Origin: Candidatus Saccharimonadota bacterium
GTDB taxonomy: Bacteria; Patescibacteriota; Saccharimonadia; Saccharimonadales; Saccharimonadaceae
NCBI GenBank assembly: GCA_017513905.1
Contig: JAFWMR010000014.1
Coordinates: 1 to 64,000 of the forward strand
Direction: 5' to 3'
DNA length: 64,000 bases
Below are positions 35,701 to 44,512 of the stretch, piece after piece; position 1 is the stretch's first letter; each line of letters begins with the position of its first letter. The notes beneath the pieces were generated by a model that saw nothing but the letters and a program-made list of their open reading frames with translations, made no database searches and was not told the DNA's origin. The translations under genes were made by a program, and so were the position numbers.

Positions 35701-35707
35701 TTTTAGC

Positions 35708-35713
35708 ATTATA
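35708..35713 (-). promoter_or_regulatory. -10 box for leaderless rpoD
   Basis: TATAAT on the minus strand between the dnaG stop and rpoD, seven bases before ATG 35700. Confidence 0.65.
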
Positions 35714-35715
35714 AG

Positions 35716-37350
35716 CTACTTTTTAGATTTTTGCAACTCGTAAATCTTCTTCAGGATCTCTTTTTCTCTCTCCGGTTTAAGATCATCGGCCTCCAACTCA
35801 CTTTTTAGCACCTCAATCTCACTCTTTGTCGTCTCTTTCTTTAGTGCTGCACAAAGATCTTTTACTTCTCTTTCCAGCTCCGCCTTCGTGTATTTCTTAT
35901 ACAAATTGTCGAACACTAGTTCAAGCTCATCGAGTTTAGTCTCGTCCTCCGGCATCTCCAGCTCAAGCGGAGTATCCACACCTCCATATATCATAATTGC
36001 CAAAAGATTATCTTCTAAACCAGCGACTTTATCAGATGTCGCATTTGTCTTTACATCTTTCAGCCTTCGCTTCGGTTTCGCCAACAGCTTCTTCTTTAAA
36101 TCGTCCGCTTTCTCATGTAAGTCTTCCCTACTGACATCTAATCTCTCAGCAACCAACTCTTCATAATGTGCTCGCTCAACTTTGTCCTTAACATACCCAA
36201 GTAACCTCAAAGCTATATCAGAGTATTCTCGTTTTCCGAATCCAGTTCTAAGATCTACTTTTTCTTCATACTTATCAAGCAACCACTCCACGGCCGGCTT
36301 CCGTTCCTCTACGGCCTTACACCAAAACTCTGCCCCTCGTTGGATCAATTCGTCAGGATCCTTCGCGCCTTGATAGTCAGATATCACAGTCAGATTTATC
36401 CCCAAGTCACCAGCCATCATAATAGCCCGCTCAGTAGCTTTTACTCCAGCTTCATCACCGTCATACGCTAAACGTATGTCATCAGTTAACCGTGATAGTG
36501 CTTTTAGATGTTGCTCAGTCATAGCTGTTCCGCTTGTAGCTACCGCTTCTTTCACTCCTGCTTGATGGCTGGAAATCACATCCATATTCCCTTCCACGAT
36601 TACTACAAATCCACTTTTTCGAATCGCGTCCTTTGCTTGTGCTAAACCGAATATGAATCTACTTTTGTTGAACAATAAAGTATCTTGGGTGTTCAAATAT
36701 TTTGGTTCACTCTTGTCCAAAACTCTCGCCGTATAACCAATCACATTTCCAGTAGTGTCTATGAAAGGCACCATCATTCTACCGCGAAACATATCCCCGC
36801 CAAATCTATTAAGAAGCCCCGCATCCTTAAGCTCGCTCTCGGAAAAGCCTCGGCTTAACAAGAACTTCTTGCAAGCCTTTCCTTCTTTAGGTGAATAACC
36901 AATCCTAAACTCTTTAACCGTACCGCGATTTAAATTTCTTTTATAAAAAACGTACTCAGCCACTTTACGACTTTTAGACAAACAATATTGATAGTATTTT
37001 GTTGCTAATTCCAACGCTTCTCGCGCGCGTGCTTTTCGTTTTGCAAGCCTAGCATCACCACCAGAATATCTAGAAATGTCTACTCCTGCTTGGGCCGCCA
37101 ACTTCTCTAACGCCTCCTTGAAAGTAATTCCCTCAACTTCCATCACAAAAGTAAAAATATCGCCGCCTTTGTTAGCGGAAAAATCATGCCAGATACCCTT
37201 CTCTGGACTCACCATGAAAGATGGAGTTTTATCTACACCCCAAGGCGACCTTCCCTTCAAAGTTCTGCCAGCTCGCTTTAATTCAATATATTGCGAAATC
37301 ACATCCTCGACTGGCAGCCTAGCCCTTATCTCCTCCTTCGCGTCATTCAT
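35716..37350 (-). CDS. dnaG: DNA primase lacking the zinc-finger ligands
   Basis: 544 residues. Order: N-terminal domain (1-95), RNA polymerase/Toprim core with 'VIVEGNMDVISSHQAGV' and 'IRLAYDGDEAGVKATERA', then a helical C-terminal part likely contacting the helicase. In the N-terminal domain, the CPFH and CFGC zinc ligands of other primases are replaced by SPWG (35-38) and DFSA (56-59), while the surrounding KTPSFMV and KGGDIFTFV signature is kept. The domain fold seems retained without zinc. A TGATATACT box six bases before the ATG supports a leaderless start; rpoD follows. Confidence 0.94.
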   Translation of the reverse strand: MNDAKEEIRARLPVEDVISQYIELKRAGRTLKGRSPWGVDKTPSFMVSPEKGIWHDFSANKGGDIFTFVMEVEGITFKEALEKLAAQAGVDISRYSGGDARLAKRKARAREALELATKYYQYCLSKSRKVAEYVFYKRNLNRGTVKEFRIGYSPKEGKACKKFLLSRGFSESELKDAGLLNRFGGDMFRGRMMVPFIDTTGNVIGYTARVLDKSEPKYLNTQDTLLFNKSRFIFGLAQAKDAIRKSGFVVIVEGNMDVISSHQAGVKEAVATSGTAMTEQHLKALSRLTDDIRLAYDGDEAGVKATERAIMMAGDLGINLTVISDYQGAKDPDELIQRGAEFWCKAVEERKPAVEWLLDKYEEKVDLRTGFGKREYSDIALRLLGYVKDKVERAHYEELVAERLDVSREDLHEKADDLKKKLLAKPKRRLKDVKTNATSDKVAGLEDNLLAIMIYGGVDTPLELEMPEDETKLDELELVFDNLYKKYTKAELEREVKDLCAALKKETTKSEIEVLKSELEADDLKPEREKEILKKIYELQKSKK

Positions 37351-37356
37351 ATCTTC

Positions 37357-37362
37357 AGTATA
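37357..37362 (-). promoter_or_regulatory. Extended -10 box for leaderless dnaG
   Basis: TGA-TATACT on the minus strand, six bases before the dnaG ATG; divergent from the box at 37377. Confidence 0.6.
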
Positions 37363-37376
37363 TCACCTTTTTATGA

Positions 37377-37382
37377 TACACT
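37377..37382 (+). promoter_or_regulatory. Extended -10 box for the leaderless gene at 37389
   Basis: TGA-TACACT, six bases before ATG 37389. Confidence 0.55.
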
Positions 37383-37388
37383 TAAAAC

Positions 37389-38000
37389 ATGAACGATTTA
37401 GAATACTTAAATCAAATCTCTGCCGGCGTTAACCAACCAGCCAAAACTGGCCTCCTTGATAAAAAAATGAAAATTGTTCTCGCTGTACTAGGAGGCGTCG
37501 TCCTTTTACTAATCATCTCATTATCTGTAGCGGGCGGGTCTTCAAAACCCGAGGCCACACTCGCAACCGAACTCGGCCGCCTATACACCCGCACTAACGA
37601 GCTCAACAAAACCATCACCACTTATAACCCATCGGTTCACCACTCCACTCTCCGTTCAAATGGAGCGTCATTTTCTACCCTTCTCGTAGAAATCTCTTCC
37701 ACTTCATCCAGCTATCTCACACATAGTCTTGGCGTCGAACTCGGAACAATTGCCGTACCAGAAAGCGATAGCACCATCATAAACAATCTCAATACATCAC
37801 TGGAAAACGCACGCTTAAATGGCATACTAGACCGTAAATACGCCTCCGAAATGTATTACCAAATTATCTATCTTCTAAACCTAGAAGATTCAGTCGACAA
37901 AAGGACGAACGATAACACCCTAAAGTCATTTCTAGAATCTTCCAAAAACTCTCTCCTTCTCCTTGAAGATACCTTTCATAATTTCTCAGAATCCGATTAG
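37389..38000 (+). CDS. Single-pass membrane protein of unknown function
   Basis: 203 residues: a cytoplasmic head of about 27, one membrane helix (about 28-48, IVLAVLGGVVLLLIISLSVAGG) and an extracytoplasmic helical domain rich in Ser, Thr, Asn and Leu. It runs divergently from dnaG, and mscL follows 40 bases downstream with its own promoter overlapping this stop. Not recognised. Confidence 0.65.
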   Translation: MNDLEYLNQISAGVNQPAKTGLLDKKMKIVLAVLGGVVLLLIISLSVAGGSSKPEATLATELGRLYTRTNELNKTITTYNPSVHHSTLRSNGASFSTLLVEISSTSSSYLTHSLGVELGTIAVPESDSTIINNLNTSLENARLNGILDRKYASEMYYQIIYLLNLEDSVDKRTNDNTLKSFLESSKNSLLLLEDTFHNFSESD

Positions 38001-38040
38001 TGTGGTATAATCGCCACGACAAGTAACAAGGAGTACAAAA

Positions 38041-38472
38041 GTGCTTAAAGAATTCAAAGAATTCATCAATCGCGGATCCGTTATTGATCTAGCTGTTGGT
38101 ATTATCATTGGCGGCGCCTTTACCGCTATCGTTACCTCGCTGGTCAATGACGTCGTTATGCCAGTTATCTCTATGATTATTGGCGGCTTCGACTTCTCCG
38201 CACTCAAAATAACCATCCCAGCATATGCCGAAGGCATTGAGCCAGCTACCATCAATTATGGCAACTTCATTCAAGCCGTTATTAACTTCCTTCTCATTGG
38301 CTTCGTTATCTTCATCATGGTCCGCACCCTGAACAAGATGCGCGAACGCGCTGAACGACTTGCCAAAAAGAAAGAAGACGAAAAAGTCGAAGAAGCAAAA
38401 GCTATTGAAGAAGATCAAACCGCGCTTCTTAAAGACATTCGCGACCTTTTAAAGAAACAAGCCAAGAAATAG
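38041..38472 (+). CDS. mscL: Large-conductance mechanosensitive channel
   Basis: Membrane pentamer that vents solutes on hypo-osmotic shock. 143 residues with GTG start and an AAGGAG site. 'EFINRGSVIDLAVGIIIGGAFTAIVTSLVNDVVMP' is the S1/TM1 signature; TM2 is 'AVINFLLIGFVIFIMV'; the C-terminal bundle is Lys/Glu-rich. TGGTATAAT (about 38003-38011) lies upstream. Confidence 0.96.
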   Translation: MLKEFKEFINRGSVIDLAVGIIIGGAFTAIVTSLVNDVVMPVISMIIGGFDFSALKITIPAYAEGIEPATINYGNFIQAVINFLLIGFVIFIMVRTLNKMRERAERLAKKKEDEKVEEAKAIEEDQTALLKDIRDLLKKQAKK

Positions 38473-38494
38473 CCCACCTCACACACAATAAAAA

Positions 38495-38517
38495 ATAACC
38501 CCCGAAGGGGTTATTTT
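38495..38517. terminator. Bidirectional terminator between mscL and the serpin gene
   Basis: ATAACCCC/GGGGTTAT stem (38495-38502 with 38507-38514), CGAA loop, T-rich run rightward and A-rich leftward. Confidence 0.8.
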
Positions 38518-38522
38518 GCTCG

Positions 38523-39905
38523 TTACATGTCGTAAGCCTGTTGATCACTCTCCCAAAGATTTGGCTCGTACACTGTACCTACAAACCAATTTTCTCCGTT
38601 GTTCTTATCACGAATCAAGAACAAGAATGGCTTATTGATATTTACAACTAGCGGCTGCGATTCCATCATTGCAGATTTTTCATCCATTACAAAAGCCGTG
38701 ATCGCCGCTGCTTTAATACCATCCTCCGAAAAGTCTATCGTTGCCTTGTGTATCGCATCACCAACTTTCAGCTCATTTAATTCATTCATCTCAGAAAAGT
38801 CGGCGGTGTCTTCAAACGCCAAGTTGATCCCTAAGAGTCTAAGGTCATCGATAAATCTAAGTTGATAATCATATTTAAACTTCGGGATATGAAGTATTAC
38901 GCCGCCCTCAACAGTAGATGCGCCAATCCTCTTGTCTAAAAGTGAGTTCAAATCATCAGCCTTCATACTCTCCACATAGCTACTCAAGTCGCCCTCCGGC
39001 ATAATAGCGATAAACTCCAACTGGGTGCCATCATAATCTTTCAAGTCCTTTGACACCACGGTAACATCATCATTTTTGTAGTACTGTATGTCATCAGTAC
39101 CTTCCTCGATGCTCATCATGGTCGCAGTCATCATCGTTCCGTCAGCTTTTGTAAATTCAGCACCATGCGTCGAAACAGTGTCAAATCTTCTTGCCCAATC
39201 CATCTGAATAGCCAAAGCATTAGCAAGTATCATTCGTGATTCAGGATTTACATTCGCACCAGAAGTCTTAATCAAACCAAACGTCTTATTGTCTATCCAA
39301 GTATCAAGCGTCGATGAATCGGCAAAACTATCATATATAATTTCCGCATTATATGCCTGATTGGCATTCTGAATGTAAGACTGCTTAACGTTATCAACAA
39401 AATCTTCACGAATAATTACCGCATTAGCAAGACCTAAAATTCCTTCGATATTATCGTACTTAGTCAATTGAATATCGCCAAGAACATTATCTATTTCCGT
39501 CCTCGTCTCTCCGCTCGCTCCATCTCTAAGTAAACTAGTCGCATATTTAATAGATAATGGACTGTAGATTTCGTTAGCAACATTATTTTCGAGCTTCAAG
39601 AATGACAAATCAAAATCACTAACTTCAATGTCCGTATGAATTGGTTGTTCTGGACCCGGCTTCGGGGTAGGTGCTGTCTCACCATTGATCAACTTGAGTA
39701 GCCCAAACACACCTCCAGCCGCTAACAACAGAATCAAAACCACCCATCCAGCCATTTTTACGGTGTTTTTCTTTTCCCCGCCTCCTGGTGTTACGCTGCC
39801 AAATTGATCACCTGGCTTAACGCCCTCACTTACACCCATCGAATCACCAGGTACAGAATCATACCCACCTGGCTGAATAGGTTCCTGATCGAAATCGTTA
39901 TTCAT
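38523..39905 (-). CDS. Membrane-anchored serpin (serine protease inhibitor)
   Basis: 460 residues from ATG 39905 (MNNDFDQE); GGAGGAG lies just before it and inside the first codons of the longer frame. A cytoplasmic Gly/Pro-rich head, one membrane helix (about 52-73), a Pro-rich linker, and a full serpin domain (about 97-450). Signature pieces: 'NVANEIYSPLSI', 'SRMILANALAIQMDWARRFD', 'DAIHKATIDFSEDGIKAAAITAF' (hinge) and 'NKPFLFLIRD'. Counting 17 residues from the hinge Glu puts P1-P1' at Lys410-Ser411, predicting inhibition of trypsin-like or Lys-specific proteases outside the cell. Confidence 0.93.
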   Translation of the reverse strand: MNNDFDQEPIQPGGYDSVPGDSMGVSEGVKPGDQFGSVTPGGGEKKNTVKMAGWVVLILLLAAGGVFGLLKLINGETAPTPKPGPEQPIHTDIEVSDFDLSFLKLENNVANEIYSPLSIKYATSLLRDGASGETRTEIDNVLGDIQLTKYDNIEGILGLANAVIIREDFVDNVKQSYIQNANQAYNAEIIYDSFADSSTLDTWIDNKTFGLIKTSGANVNPESRMILANALAIQMDWARRFDTVSTHGAEFTKADGTMMTATMMSIEEGTDDIQYYKNDDVTVVSKDLKDYDGTQLEFIAIMPEGDLSSYVESMKADDLNSLLDKRIGASTVEGGVILHIPKFKYDYQLRFIDDLRLLGINLAFEDTADFSEMNELNELKVGDAIHKATIDFSEDGIKAAAITAFVMDEKSAMMESQPLVVNINKPFLFLIRDKNNGENWFVGTVYEPNLWESDQQAYDM

Positions 39906-40018
39906 CCTCTCCTCCATTATGATTATATTAGACTACGTAAACTCCACGCCCACGTACTCACTTAATTCCATTATATCATAAGCAGAACTAGTTTCTTTAT
40001 TAAATAAAGATACTCTGT

Positions 40019-40024
40019 TATAAT
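40019..40024 (+). promoter_or_regulatory. Extended -10 box for leaderless argS
   Basis: TGT-TATAAT, seven bases before the argS ATG at 40032. Confidence 0.75.
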
Positions 40025-40031
40025 ACATTTA

Positions 40032-41708
40032 ATGAAAGAAATCAAAAATCTCTTAACAAAAATAGCCAATCAACTTTTTGAATTACCAAAAAACTTCTCG
40101 ATTGACATAACTCCAGCACCAGAGCTCGAGCAAAGCAATGATTTTCGTGCAGATTTTGCTACTAATGTAGCTATGAAACTCGCTGGCATTTTGCATAAAA
40201 ATCCACGAGAAATCGCAGAAAACTTAATAGGAAAACTCCTAGAGGCAGCACCAGACCTTGCGCCTGAGTTAAACGGCATCAAAGTTGAGATAGCCAACCC
40301 AGGTTTCATCAACTTTATGCTCCCAGATGAATATTATCAGCATAAGCTTCTGGATTTACACGCAGACTTCGACAAAAATATATCATACAATGAATATAAT
40401 GGCAAAACAGTCGTTACTGAATTCTCTGACCCTAACCCATTTAAGGTTCTCCATATCGGCCATCTCTATACCAGCGTTATGGGCGAATCAATCTCCCGCC
40501 TTATCGAGTTCGCTGGCGGCACGGTTCATCGTGTTAACTTTGGTGGTGACGTCGGGCTTCATGTCGCCAAAACACTTTATTCCCTAGAGCAAAAAGATCT
40601 CAAAGAATTCACCATTGAAGACATTGCTAAATGCTACGTCGAAGGCACACGCGCCTATGAGGAAGACGAATCGGCCAATCAAGAAATCGTCAAGCTCAAC
40701 AAAGAAATTTATAACATCGCCGAACATAATCTCCACGACACCAAGCTTTCAGAAGATTACTGGCGAGGTCGCGAGCTCAGCTACCTATATTTTAATGATT
40801 TCTATGCTCGCCTCGATGTTAAATTCGAAAAATACTATCCAGAGTCATCCGTCGCCAAAAGAGGCCTCGAGACCGTCAAGGCCCATCCTGACGTATATCA
40901 AGAATCCGAAGGAGCAATAGTCTTCAAAGGCGAAGATTACGGCCTTCATACCCGCGTATTCATTAATAAAGAGGGACTTCCGACCTACGAAGCTAAAGAC
41001 GTCGGCCTTCTCTTTCAAAAGAATGATGATTATCACTTTGATGAATCCGTCGTTATAACCGGAAACGACATCATTGACTACATGAAAGTAGTCCTCAAGT
41101 CAGTCGAGCAATACGCACCAGAATTAGTCGAAAGAACTCACCACATCACTCACGGTAACGTTCGTCTTCCAGGTAACGAAAAAATGTCCTCTAGAAAAGG
41201 CAATTTCATCAAAGCCGTTGATATCCTAAACGAAGTCGAAGGCAAAGCCGGCACCAAAACAATCGCTGATGCTGCCATTAAATATAGTCTCCTGAGATAC
41301 AAAATCGGCGGCAATATCGAATTTAATATTGACGATTCCGTTTCTCTCACTGGCAACTCCGGACCATATCTCCAATACTCTGCGGTCCGCGCTAAAAAAA
41401 TTCTCGCTTCACTTTCTACCAAGCCGTCCATTAAGCACCATTGGAACCTATCACCTGCCGAGCTCGCTATTAATAAAAAATTCCTTAGCTATCAATCGGT
41501 CCTAACAGATGCAGTTAGAGAAAAAGCACCTCATCTTGTCGCCAATTATCTCTTTGAACTAGCTCAAGAGTTCTCTCGTTTTTATGAAACTTGCCGCGTA
41601 AAAGATGATCCGCTCGAGCAAGAACGCTCTCTTATTGTAGCCATCTATGAAAGAATCATCACCCATGGCTTAAATATCTTAGGCATAACAATCCCGGAGG
41701 AAATGTAA
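40032..41708 (+). CDS. argS: Arginyl-tRNA synthetase
   Basis: 558 residues: N-terminal Add1 domain (about 1-100), class I catalytic core with HIGH (HIGHLYTS near 140) and the KMSKS counterpart MSSRKGNFIK, then the DALR anticodon domain at the C-terminus ('HGLNILGITIPEEM'). Charges tRNA-Arg. Its stop overlaps the orn start (ATGTAATG), forming a tight argS-orn-YjbR-like operon. Confidence 0.96.
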   Translation: MKEIKNLLTKIANQLFELPKNFSIDITPAPELEQSNDFRADFATNVAMKLAGILHKNPREIAENLIGKLLEAAPDLAPELNGIKVEIANPGFINFMLPDEYYQHKLLDLHADFDKNISYNEYNGKTVVTEFSDPNPFKVLHIGHLYTSVMGESISRLIEFAGGTVHRVNFGGDVGLHVAKTLYSLEQKDLKEFTIEDIAKCYVEGTRAYEEDESANQEIVKLNKEIYNIAEHNLHDTKLSEDYWRGRELSYLYFNDFYARLDVKFEKYYPESSVAKRGLETVKAHPDVYQESEGAIVFKGEDYGLHTRVFINKEGLPTYEAKDVGLLFQKNDDYHFDESVVITGNDIIDYMKVVLKSVEQYAPELVERTHHITHGNVRLPGNEKMSSRKGNFIKAVDILNEVEGKAGTKTIADAAIKYSLLRYKIGGNIEFNIDDSVSLTGNSGPYLQYSAVRAKKILASLSTKPSIKHHWNLSPAELAINKKFLSYQSVLTDAVREKAPHLVANYLFELAQEFSRFYETCRVKDDPLEQERSLIVAIYERIITHGLNILGITIPEEM

Positions 41709-42235
41709 TGAAACGCGCTAAATTGCTATGGATCGACCTAGAAATGACCGGTCTCGACCCAGAGAAGGACCGCATTCTAGAAGTTGCCGCTATTGCAACT
41801 GGTTGGGACTTAGAATCAATAAAAACATATGAGGGTATCGTAAAAGTCGACAAAAACATCATCGAAGAACGCATGGTTGGCGAATTCTGGGAGAAAAATG
41901 CCAACTCCTACAAAACACTCGTCGCCCAAAATGCAAACGGAAAGCCGATCCAAGACATTGAAACAGACCTTCTGCATTTTCTAGACGACAATTTTGGCGA
42001 CATCGTTTATCTTGCCGGTAACTCTATTCATCAGGATCGTAAGTTCATCGACCGCGAAATGCCAGAACTTGCCAAAAGACTTCACTATCGCATGCTCGAT
42101 GTCTCCGCTTGGAAAATTTACTTCGAAAATGCCCTGGACAAAAAATTCATCAAGCCAGAAAATCATCGCGCTCTTTCTGATATTGAAGGCAGTATTAACG
42201 AACTAAAATACTATTTAGGAATGATTAAAAAATGA
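41708..42235 (+). CDS. orn: Oligoribonuclease
   Basis: 175 residues. DEDDh exonuclease: 'LLWIDLEMTGLDPEKDRILEVAAI' (Exo I), 'AGNSIHQDRKFIDREMP' (Exo II) and 'ENHRALSDIEGSINELKYY' (Exo III His/Asp). It degrades nanoRNAs left by other RNases, complementing pnp. One-base overlap with argS. Confidence 0.95.
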   Translation: MKRAKLLWIDLEMTGLDPEKDRILEVAAIATGWDLESIKTYEGIVKVDKNIIEERMVGEFWEKNANSYKTLVAQNANGKPIQDIETDLLHFLDDNFGDIVYLAGNSIHQDRKFIDREMPELAKRLHYRMLDVSAWKIYFENALDKKFIKPENHRALSDIEGSINELKYYLGMIKK

Positions 42236-42546
42236 TTGATGTAGCTAAGATTTCAGGACTCGGCTCTTTCGAAAAAGAAACCGAAAAACTCGACGAATAC
42301 AATTCGCGCGATCTATATAAAGTTCAAACTGACGGCAAAGCATTTCTAGTTGTCAATAAAAACACCATCGAATTACGCACCGATAATAAACTCGGCAATT
42401 TATTAACAGAAAAATACGAATCAGTTATGCAAAGCCGTTATTTCGGTCGTGGCGGTATTGAAATCGTTTCAAGCGCTGATCAACTCAAGCCAAGCGAACT
42501 CGACGACCTGATTCGCCTCTCTTACAATCTCACCGCCAAGTTATAA
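42232..42546 (+). CDS. MmcQ/YjbR-like protein
   Basis: 104 residues. The pattern 'GKAFLVVNKNTIELRTDNKLGNLLTEKYESVMQSRYF' followed by 'LKPSELDDLIRLSYNLTAKL' matches the CyaY-like YjbR fold, a small family often annotated as DNA-binding but of unproven role. Overlaps orn by four bases (ATGA), third gene of the argS operon. Confidence 0.65.
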   Translation: MIDVAKISGLGSFEKETEKLDEYNSRDLYKVQTDGKAFLVVNKNTIELRTDNKLGNLLTEKYESVMQSRYFGRGGIEIVSSADQLKPSELDDLIRLSYNLTAKL

Positions 42547-42557
42547 TTCATAGCAAA

Positions 42558-42582
42558 ACTGGGGACTAAGCCCCAGTTTTTT
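42558..42582. terminator. Terminator between the argS operon and pyrG
   Basis: ACTGGGG/CCCCAGT stem (42558-42564 with 42571-42577), T6 rightward, shorter T-run leftward. Confidence 0.8.
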
Positions 42583-44215
42583 AATTAATCTTGCACTTTT
42601 TGACAAACTCTAAGAACAGCGGATGTGGATTAAGCGGCCTAGACTTAAATTCTGGATGTGCTTGTGTTGCTTGGAAAAACTTCTTACCAGGAGCCTCAAC
42701 AAACTCTACCAACATCCCGTCCGGGCTCAGGCCAGAAACTTTAAGTCCACCCTTCTCAATTTCAGGCAGGAATTTTTGATTAACTTCATAGCGATGCCTA
42801 TGGCGCTCGACAACATCCGCCTTTCCATAGATTCTCGCCGTTTTTGAACCTTTCACCAATTGCGCAGGATAATTCCCTAGTCGCATAGTCCCACCCGTCG
42901 ATTCTTTCCCTTTTTGATCTTCCATTATATATATAACATTATTACAATCTTTCTCGGTAGCGCCAAACTCTTCCGAATTTGCTTTTTCAATCCCGCCAAT
43001 CCTTGCTGCAGCAATACAAGCAACTTGCATACCAAGGCATAATCCAAGATACGGCACATCATTCTCGAGCGCATACTTTGCTGCTAGAATTTTCCCTTCT
43101 ACACCTCTAGCTCCAAATCCACCCGGCACAATTATCCCATTACATGATTTTAGCAAATCCAAAGCTTGCCCAGAAACTTGCTGGTCACTACTACCAAGAT
43201 CTTCTGCATTAATCCAGATTAGTTCACAGTTAGTTTGATTCCAAGCTGAAGCAGCCTTAACTGCTTCAGTTACGCACATATATGTATCATTATTCCCGAC
43301 GTATTTTGCCACCAAGCCAATCTTAACCGTCGCTTTATATTCTTTATTACGGCGTCTAGAAAATTCCTCCCATCGACTCATATCCGGCTTCTTTCTATCA
43401 CCAACGAAATCGTTTAGAATATTTAATACGCCTGATTTCAAAACATTAAACGGTACATCATAAACCGACTTAATGTCCGGTAAATTCACCACTGCATCTT
43501 TGTCAATACCAGCAAACGCAGCAATTTTTTCTTGAATCTCTTTCGGAGCCGGCCTCTCAGTGCGTGTACAAACAATGTCCGGAATAATTCCAAACCCACG
43601 CAAATCTTTCAGTGCATTCTGTGCCGGTTTCGTCTTAAACTCCTTACTGGTATTAATCCAAGGTACATATACCACAGATATATATAAACAGTTCCTTCTA
43701 CCAACCTTATTCGCAAACAACCTTATCGCCTCAACAAACGATAGGCCTTCATAGTCACCAATTGTTCCGCCAATTTCTACGATATGAATGTCGCTATTTT
43801 CTGAAGCCTTCTCGATTTTCTCTTGTACCAAACCAGTAAAATGCGGAACTAGCTGAACAGTCTTACCATTAAATCCACCACTTCGTTCTTTATCAATCAA
43901 CTCTTTAAAGATTGAGCCAGAAAGTGTAATTGAATATTTGCTCGTTTCGAAATCTAGAAATCTCTCGTAGTGTCCCAAATCGAGATCAGTTTCTACGCCA
44001 TCGGCTGTTACGAAACATTCGCCATGTTCAACCGGGTTAAGCAAACCCGCATCGACATTAAGATACGGGTCACACTTTTGCATAGTCACATGGTAGCCTT
44101 TTGCCTTCAAAATAGCGCCCATGCTCGCGGCGGTAATTCCCTTCCCTACGCCTGACAAAACGCCTCCCGTTACGAAAATATATTTAGTTTGTTTTAGTTT
44201 TTTATTTTTTTGCAT
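42581..44215 (-). CDS. pyrG: CTP synthase
   Basis: 544 residues. Amidoligase domain starting 'KYIFVTGGVLSGVGKGITAASMG' (P-loop) and glutaminase with nucleophile Cys in 'YLGLCLGMQVACIAA' and His/Glu in 'QAHPEFKSRP'. Converts UTP to CTP with glutamine and ATP. The product-feedback loop, usually GTVGDIES, reads GTIGDYEG, and a few neighbouring residues differ, so CTP inhibition may be altered (inference). Leader with TGTTATAAT near 44255-44262 and an AAGGAGGTG site. Confidence 0.95.
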   Translation of the reverse strand: MQKNKKLKQTKYIFVTGGVLSGVGKGITAASMGAILKAKGYHVTMQKCDPYLNVDAGLLNPVEHGECFVTADGVETDLDLGHYERFLDFETSKYSITLSGSIFKELIDKERSGGFNGKTVQLVPHFTGLVQEKIEKASENSDIHIVEIGGTIGDYEGLSFVEAIRLFANKVGRRNCLYISVVYVPWINTSKEFKTKPAQNALKDLRGFGIIPDIVCTRTERPAPKEIQEKIAAFAGIDKDAVVNLPDIKSVYDVPFNVLKSGVLNILNDFVGDRKKPDMSRWEEFSRRRNKEYKATVKIGLVAKYVGNNDTYMCVTEAVKAASAWNQTNCELIWINAEDLGSSDQQVSGQALDLLKSCNGIIVPGGFGARGVEGKILAAKYALENDVPYLGLCLGMQVACIAAARIGGIEKANSEEFGATEKDCNNVIYIMEDQKGKESTGGTMRLGNYPAQLVKGSKTARIYGKADVVERHRHRYEVNQKFLPEIEKGGLKVSGLSPDGMLVEFVEAPGKKFFQATQAHPEFKSRPLNPHPLFLEFVKKCKIN

Positions 44216-44512
44216 TGGGACACCTCCTTATTTGCCCACGCTAGTTTTCTTCATTATAACACAAGCCAAATAAAAACAATATTTTTTACTAAACATCCGC
44301 TAGAGTTTTTGCCTTCTTCTTATAGATTAATCTCTCTTAATCCTCAGAAAGGATATCTATCTTACCAGACAAGAATAAAATGTTCCTACATTATAACAGA
44401 TATAACACAAATCTTGAAGATGCACAACAAAAACAAGAAACCTTGTTCTTTGATTTTACATTAAACTTATGATATAATAATACAACTATATATTATAGGG
44501 GGTGTTCCTTAC
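44216..44512. other. AT-rich divergent region between pyrG and vanY
   Basis: Holds the pyrG promoter and leader at its left and the vanY promoter (TATGATATAAT at about 44468-44478, then a leader ending in GGGGGTG) at its right. In between there is only AT-rich sequence without a supported gene. Confidence 0.5.

Noticed and set aside
44210-44464. 84-codon plus-strand ORF between pyrG and vanY
   Set aside because: Starts inside the pyrG coding region, no ribosome site, composition typical of AT-rich spacer.
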